DNA of 42,718 nt. It comes from Candidatus Pacearchaeota archaeon. Lineage in GTDB: Archaea; Nanobdellota; Nanobdellia; Pacearchaeales; GW2011-AR1. Position 1 is the stretch's first letter, and every line of letters starts with the position of its first letter. The notes under the pieces were generated by a model. The model had not been told where the DNA came from and made no database searches. It saw only the letters and a program-made list of their open reading frames with translations. Both the position numbers and the translations under genes were made by a program. The stretch lies in assembly GCA_019662115.1 (NCBI GenBank), contig JAIFVW010000003.1, positions 1 to 42,718 on the forward strand. The letters are read 5' to 3'. Shown here in pieces: positions 39,662-42,718 of the stretch.

Positions 39662-40134
39662 ACAGCTATCTTTTCTCTGTATGAGCTTCTAGCCTCTAAT
39701 ACCTTTTTGTAAGTTTCTTGGACAAAATCCAAAAGAGGGAAAGGATCTGGCTTGAAGAATATGTTTTTTACGCCTGCTTCATGTATATTGCGCATCGCTT
39801 CATCATTTCTTAGAGCGGTATATACACAAGAAATTATATTGGGATTTAGCTCTCTTACTTTCATAAGTGCCTTGTCACCGTTCATTATAGGCATGTTAAG
39901 GTCTGAGATTATAATTCCGTATCTATAACGATTGGCCTGAACTTTCTTTACAAGGTCAAGGCCATTTTCTACTTCATGGATAGTAGCTTCAGGTAATTCG
40001 AGTTGAAGAAGCTTATACAACCCTTTTCTTGAATCTTCATGATCTTCAGCTAATAGTATAAGAGGTTCTCTATATAAGCTTCTATCTACATATTGTATGC
40101 GGTCTATCATAACTTGTAAAATGCTTTCAAGCAT
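39658..40134 (-). CDS. CheY-like response-regulator receiver protein
   Basis: A 158-residue stand-alone receiver domain. The acidic pocket is LAEDHEDS near residue 29. The phospho-acceptor aspartate is in IIISDLNMPIMNGDKAL near residue 77. The conserved threonine is in CVYTAL and the lysine in NIFFKPDPF. There is no output domain. No histidine kinase is in the window, so partners must be elsewhere. GCTTTAAAGC (40151-40160) is about 22 bp before ATG 40134 and palindromic. Two-component parts are patchy in DPANN archaea. Confidence 0.85.
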   Translation of the reverse strand: MLESILQVMIDRIQYVDRSLYREPLILLAEDHEDSRKGLYKLLQLELPEATIHEVENGLDLVKKVQANRYRYGIIISDLNMPIMNGDKALMKVRELNPNIISCVYTALRNDEAMRNIHEAGVKNIFFKPDPFPLLDFVQETYKKVLEARSSYREKIAV

Positions 40135-40246
40135 ATACTAAGAACAAACAGCTTTAAAGCACCCTTTTTCTATTTTTCATAAGCATCACTTCTTTATATA
40201 CTTTTTGTATCGATAGATTAAAAAAGCCCGTTTTCTTTTTTAAAGC

Positions 40247-40450
40247 ATGATTCAAAGAGGTGTTTTGAAAAGCATTCTTACTGATATAATATTTTTCTTC
40301 GCTGCATACATATCATTGGTTATCCATAGAGATATTGTATTATACTATCTATTTGGACTTGCTTTCCTGATATCAGGAGTTTATGGAGTGATATGCATAG
40401 TAAATAATGTCAGATTCATCTTTGCGGAAAACCGCAAACTAAAGATTTAA
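40247..40450 (+). CDS. Small membrane protein with two helices
   Basis: A 67-residue protein with two membrane helices (about residues 9-27 and 33-55) and short basic ends (MIQRGVLKS; ENRKLKI). No family is recognised. AGATTAAAAAAG (about 40215-40225) lies 27 bp before the ATG. Its end overlaps a promoter-like GATTTAAAAAGAG that probably drives the next small acidic gene. Confidence 0.6.
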   Translation: MIQRGVLKSILTDIIFFFAAYISLVIHRDIVLYYLFGLAFLISGVYGVICIVNNVRFIFAENRKLKI

Positions 40451-40471
40451 AAAGAGTTTTTTATACAAAGC

Positions 40472-40600
40472 ATGATGCAAGAAAATCACATGAAGAAGAA
40501 AAAGAAAGACATGGATGAGGATGACCTTGACGAAAACAAAGACCTTGACGACGAGGACTTGGATGACGACGAGGAAGAAATTGAAGACGACGGATTTTAA
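40472..40600 (+). CDS. Very acidic 42-residue protein
   Basis: A 42-residue protein: a short N-terminus with a KKKKK cluster, then almost only Asp and Glu (DMDEDDLDENKDLDDEDLDD). Two TATA-like stretches (40443-40453 and 40458-40466) favour ATG 40472 or ATG 40490 respectively, so the start is uncertain. It is probably disordered. It has codons like its neighbours and a clean stop. The acidic tail could mimic nucleic acid or bind basic proteins, which is speculation. Confidence 0.55.
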   Translation: MMQENHMKKKKKDMDEDDLDENKDLDDEDLDDDEEEIEDDGF

Positions 40601-40690
40601 ATCCATTTGAATTTTTGATCTTATTTGTTTATTTTATACCTAGCAACGCCAGTATACATAATCTTAAAAGTCAAACGCAGGTAGAACTTT

Positions 40691-42280
40691 ATGGCTGAAA
40701 AGCAACCTGTTTACATAATGCCTGAAGGCGTTTCAAGAACTCTTGGAAAGGACGCACAAAGGAATAATATTCTTGCAGCAAAGATCGTTGCAGACATAGT
40801 AAAGACAACTCTTGGTCCTAAGGGCATGGACAAAATGCTTGTTGACTCTCAGGGCAATATAATTGTGACAAATGATGGAGTTACAATCCTGGAAGAAATG
40901 GAGCTTGACCATCCTGCTGCAAAGATGATGGTTGAGATAGCAAAGACACAGGAAAGTGAGGTAGGGGATGGAACCACTACTGCAGCATTATTGGCTGGAA
41001 CTCTATTAGATTATGGAGAAAAGCTGCTTGACAAAAGGATTCATCCTACTGTTGTTGTAAAAGGATATCGTCTTGCTTCGGAAAAGGCTCTTGAGATACT
41101 GGAAGAGCTTGCATATCCTGTTCATGATATATCCGTCCTAAGGCAGATTGCAATGACTGCTATGACTGGAAAAGGAGCCGAGGGAGACAAGGAAAAGCTT
41201 GCAGACATTATTGTAAAAGCGGTAGATACTATTGCTTCAGGAAATGAGGTGGATTCACATCATATTAAGATAGAGAAGATAAAAGGAGACAGGATAGCCG
41301 ACAGTGAACTTATTCATGGACTTGTCCTTGACAAAGGAAGGGCGAATGCTGAGATGCCATCTAAGGTTGCGCGTGCTAAAATACTTCTTGCCGATTTTGC
41401 TCTTGAGATAAGAAATCCTGAAACTGAGGCAAGGATTTCAGTTTCAACTCCAGAACAGCTTGAGAGTTTTATATCATCTGAGGAGAGGTATCTAAAAGAG
41501 ATGACAAGGAAGATCATAGACTCTGGAGCCAATGCCGTTTTCTGCCAAAAAGGCATTGATGATGTAGCTCAATATTATCTTGCAAAGGCAGGTATTTTCG
41601 CATCCAGAAGAGTATCTAAATCTGATATGGAAAAGCTTTCAAGGGCAACTGGGGGGAAAATAATATCTAACCTTAATGAGGTAAATACCTTACAATTTGG
41701 CCAGGCTGAAAGCATTGAGGAGGTTAAGCATGGTGAACAAGAATTAACCTATATCAGAGGATGCAAGAATCCAAAGGCAGTAAGCATAATCATAAGGGGA
41801 AGCAGCGAACATGTAATGGATGAGATTGAGAGGGCAATCCAGGATGGAATTGGAGATGTTGTTGCTGCGGTAAGAAGCAGGAAGATTGTTGCAGGAGGAG
41901 GTGCTGTTGAGATTGAGCTTGCAAGAAGATTGAGAGAATTTTCTAGGCCTCTGGGAGGAAGGGAGCAGCTTGCCGTGGAGGAATTTGCACATGCTCTTGA
42001 AGTCATTCCAGAGACACTGGCAGAAAATGCAGGGCTTGATCCTATTGAGATTCTTACAGAACTTAAGAAAAGACATGAACTTGGCATGACTACTCATGGT
42101 CTTAACTTATTTACAGATAGTGTAGAAGACTGCCTTACAGCAGGCATTGTTGAACCATTGAAGGTCAAAACTCAGGCTATAACTTCAGCTTCTGAAGTTG
42201 CCATGATGATCTTAAGAATTGATGATGTTCTAATAAGCGCTAAGCAGATTGAGAAGCTTCCGCCACCCGAACTCGAATAA
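40691..42280 (+). CDS. thsA: Thermosome (group II chaperonin) subunit
   Basis: A 529-residue thermosome subunit. The ATP-binding motifs [15 protein letters not shown] and [12 protein letters not shown], and the catalytic [14 protein letters not shown] (around residue 95), are intact. The apical domain (about 210-370) and the closing equatorial part ([13 protein letters not shown]...[18 protein letters not shown]) are complete. The C-terminus is short, KLPPPELE, without the Gly/Met-rich tail of many thermosomes. Double-ring complexes fold proteins in the cytosol using ATP. AATCTTAAAAGTC (about 40660) is a TATA box 25 bp upstream. The symbol is by family; paralogues may exist elsewhere. Confidence 0.97.
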   Translation: MAEKQPVYIMPEGVSRTLGKDAQRNNILAAKIVADIVKTTLGPKGMDKMLVDSQGNIIVTNDGVTILEEMELDHPAAKMMVEIAKTQESEVGDGTTTAALLAGTLLDYGEKLLDKRIHPTVVVKGYRLASEKALEILEELAYPVHDISVLRQIAMTAMTGKGAEGDKEKLADIIVKAVDTIASGNEVDSHHIKIEKIKGDRIADSELIHGLVLDKGRANAEMPSKVARAKILLADFALEIRNPETEARISVSTPEQLESFISSEERYLKEMTRKIIDSGANAVFCQKGIDDVAQYYLAKAGIFASRRVSKSDMEKLSRATGGKIISNLNEVNTLQFGQAESIEEVKHGEQELTYIRGCKNPKAVSIIIRGSSEHVMDEIERAIQDGIGDVVAAVRSRKIVAGGGAVEIELARRLREFSRPLGGREQLAVEEFAHALEVIPETLAENAGLDPIEILTELKKRHELGMTTHGLNLFTDSVEDCLTAGIVEPLKVKTQAITSASEVAMMILRIDDVLISAKQIEKLPPPELE

Positions 42281-42309
42281 TATATATAATGTAGTATCTT
42301 CATTCTCTT

Positions 42310-42576
42310 ATGGTTGATAGAAAGGCAGAAATAGAATATGTCAATGGGAACAAAGAAACCATTGATTTGTCTTGTGTCGTGCAGTATGCATTTGCTCCAA
42401 ATTTCCACTCCTATGGAACTGGATGTGATATGTATTACATTGCTCAATTACTCCAAGAGAGAAAATCAATCATTATAGCTAAAAATCACGGAAACACTTC
42501 AGAAGAGGGTATAGAACAGGTGATAAATACAAATAATGTATTGAATATTCGACCTGTTGGAACGAAAGGTTTATAA
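42310..42576 (+). CDS. Hypothetical 88-residue protein
   Basis: An unrecognised soluble protein with strands at the start (AEIEYVNGNKETIDLSCVVQ) and mixed later parts (YYIAQLLQERKSIIIAKNHG, NNVLNIRPVGTKGL). It has two cysteines and no signal peptide. TATATATAATG (about 42284-42293) lies about 22 bp upstream. Its TAA lies inside the TATA box of the candidate small RNA that follows. Confidence 0.6.
   Translation: MVDRKAEIEYVNGNKETIDLSCVVQYAFAPNFHSYGTGCDMYYIAQLLQERKSIIIAKNHGNTSEEGIEQVINTNNVLNIRPVGTKGL
42570..42576 (+). promoter_or_regulatory. TATA box of candidate small RNA
   Basis: TTTATAA in GGTTTATAACG overlaps the stop codon of the preceding gene. A start 25 bp later falls at about 42598, exactly where a long stem begins. 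Confidence 0.45.
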
Positions 42577-42597
42577 CGCATCTATTCAAGCTCTTGT

Positions 42598-42660
42598 TAA
42601 CTGAGCGGTGAGGGTACGATCCACGTTCACTAACCCAACCTTCGCTGTCTCGGTTTTATT
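42598..42660 (+). ncRNA. Candidate structured small RNA of unknown class
   Basis: This short GC-richer segment is bounded by a well-placed TATA box (42570-42576) and an oligo-T tract. Its ends pair: AACTGAG (42599-42605) with CTCGGTT (42649-42655), extended by CGGTG with CGCTG across one bulged T, for about 12 bp. Inside, GGGT can pair with ACCC (42612-42615 with 42633-42636). It lacks box C/D motifs and an ACA end, so it is not an obvious guide RNA. A terminator for the upstream gene is the main alternative. Confidence 0.4.
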
Positions 42661-42718
42661 TTTTATACAAATCTAGAACCTCTTTACTTGAAAGAGCTGT
42701 CTTGTAAATCCTTAATTC
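42656..42718 (-). CDS. Truncated C-terminus of LamG/concanavalin-type surface protein
   Basis: A leftward frame enters from the right edge and stops at TAA (42656-42658). Its 20 visible residues, ELRIYKTALSSKEVLDLYKK, match the end of LamG/concanavalin-like domains, where the consensus resembles DEVRIYNRALSxxEI. Such domains bind sugars on surface proteins and are common in archaea of this kind. Only the tail is present, so the rest of the architecture is unknown. Confidence rests on the short but characteristic RIYxxALS motif. Confidence 0.6.
   Translation of the reverse strand, partial: ELRIYKTALSSKEVLDLYKK

Noticed and set aside
41749-42097. Two frames of over 110 residues antisense to the thermosome gene
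   Set aside because: The sense frame is an unmistakable chaperonin; the antisense frames lack promoters and family motifs.
42598-42660. A box C/D or H/ACA guide RNA
   Set aside because: A CTGA is present but no RTGATGA in the right order, and there is no ACA at the 3' end, so no known guide class fits.

Overview
The window is a gene-dense, AT-rich stretch of archaeal chromosome. It carries genes for a thermosome, Kae1 of KEOPS, ribosomal proteins L7Ae, S28e and L24e, archease with RtcB, and three tRNAs, two of them with an intron at position 37/38. Most start codons lie about 25 bp after a TATA box, as expected for leaderless mRNAs. Small genes, gyrase, many short proteins of unknown function and a large set of secreted asparagine- and serine-rich proteins suggest a DPANN lineage of the Pacearchaeota/Woesearchaeota kind. 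That placement is inferred from gene content, not from a phylogeny.

Layout. 1-2.8 kb: a truncated gene at the left edge, a methyltransferase, an alpha/beta hydrolase, a bacterio-opsin-activator-type HTH regulator and an FcoT-like thioesterase. 2.8-5.2 kb: intron-containing tRNA-Ile(UAU), a YchF/OBG-type GTPase, small proteins and a zincin-like protein. 5.2-14.5 kb: a cell-surface block with a Cys-rich membrane protein, two tandem paralogous beta-helix proteins (one ending in a dockerin-like pair, one in a Gly linker, a beta-rich domain and a membrane anchor), then MoxR, DUF58 and VWA genes and a facing membrane protein. 14.5-18.5 kb: a DUF192 protein, a 41-residue Lys-rich protein behind a perfect Shine-Dalgarno, Kae1, a pilin-like protein and the L7Ae-S28e-(unknown)-L24e operon. 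18.5-23.2 kb: gyrB, a zinc-ribbon gene and gyrA, coupled by overlapping ATGA codons. 23.3-32.9 kb: a DsbA-like protein, tRNA-Asp, a short MscS channel, a molybdopterin oxidoreductase with its flavin reductase, an MBL-fold nuclease-like protein and secreted proteins, including a metallopeptidase-like protein that has lost two zinc ligands. 32.9-35.2 kb: archease, RtcB and an Sfm1-like SPOUT methyltransferase. 35.3-42.7 kb: an apparently intact matrixin-like peptidase, membrane proteins, intron-containing tRNA-Tyr, a CheY-like receiver, the thermosome, a candidate structured small RNA, and the tail of a LamG-type surface protein running off the right edge.

Two themes recur. The first is compaction. 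Three divergent pairs share one nearly symmetrical TATA box with both starts about 25 bp away, and five convergent pairs interlock exactly at a 4-bp two-way stop (TTAA, TTAG or CTAA). The second is surface biology: about ten secreted or anchored proteins lie beside MoxR/VWA and DsbA-like genes that could assemble or fold them. RNA splicing links the distant parts, because the archease-RtcB pair would join the exons of the two intron-containing tRNAs found here. No unannotated stretch exceeds about 300 bases. The longest, around 38.46-38.58, 40.13-40.25 and 42.58-42.66 kb, hold promoters and one candidate RNA.
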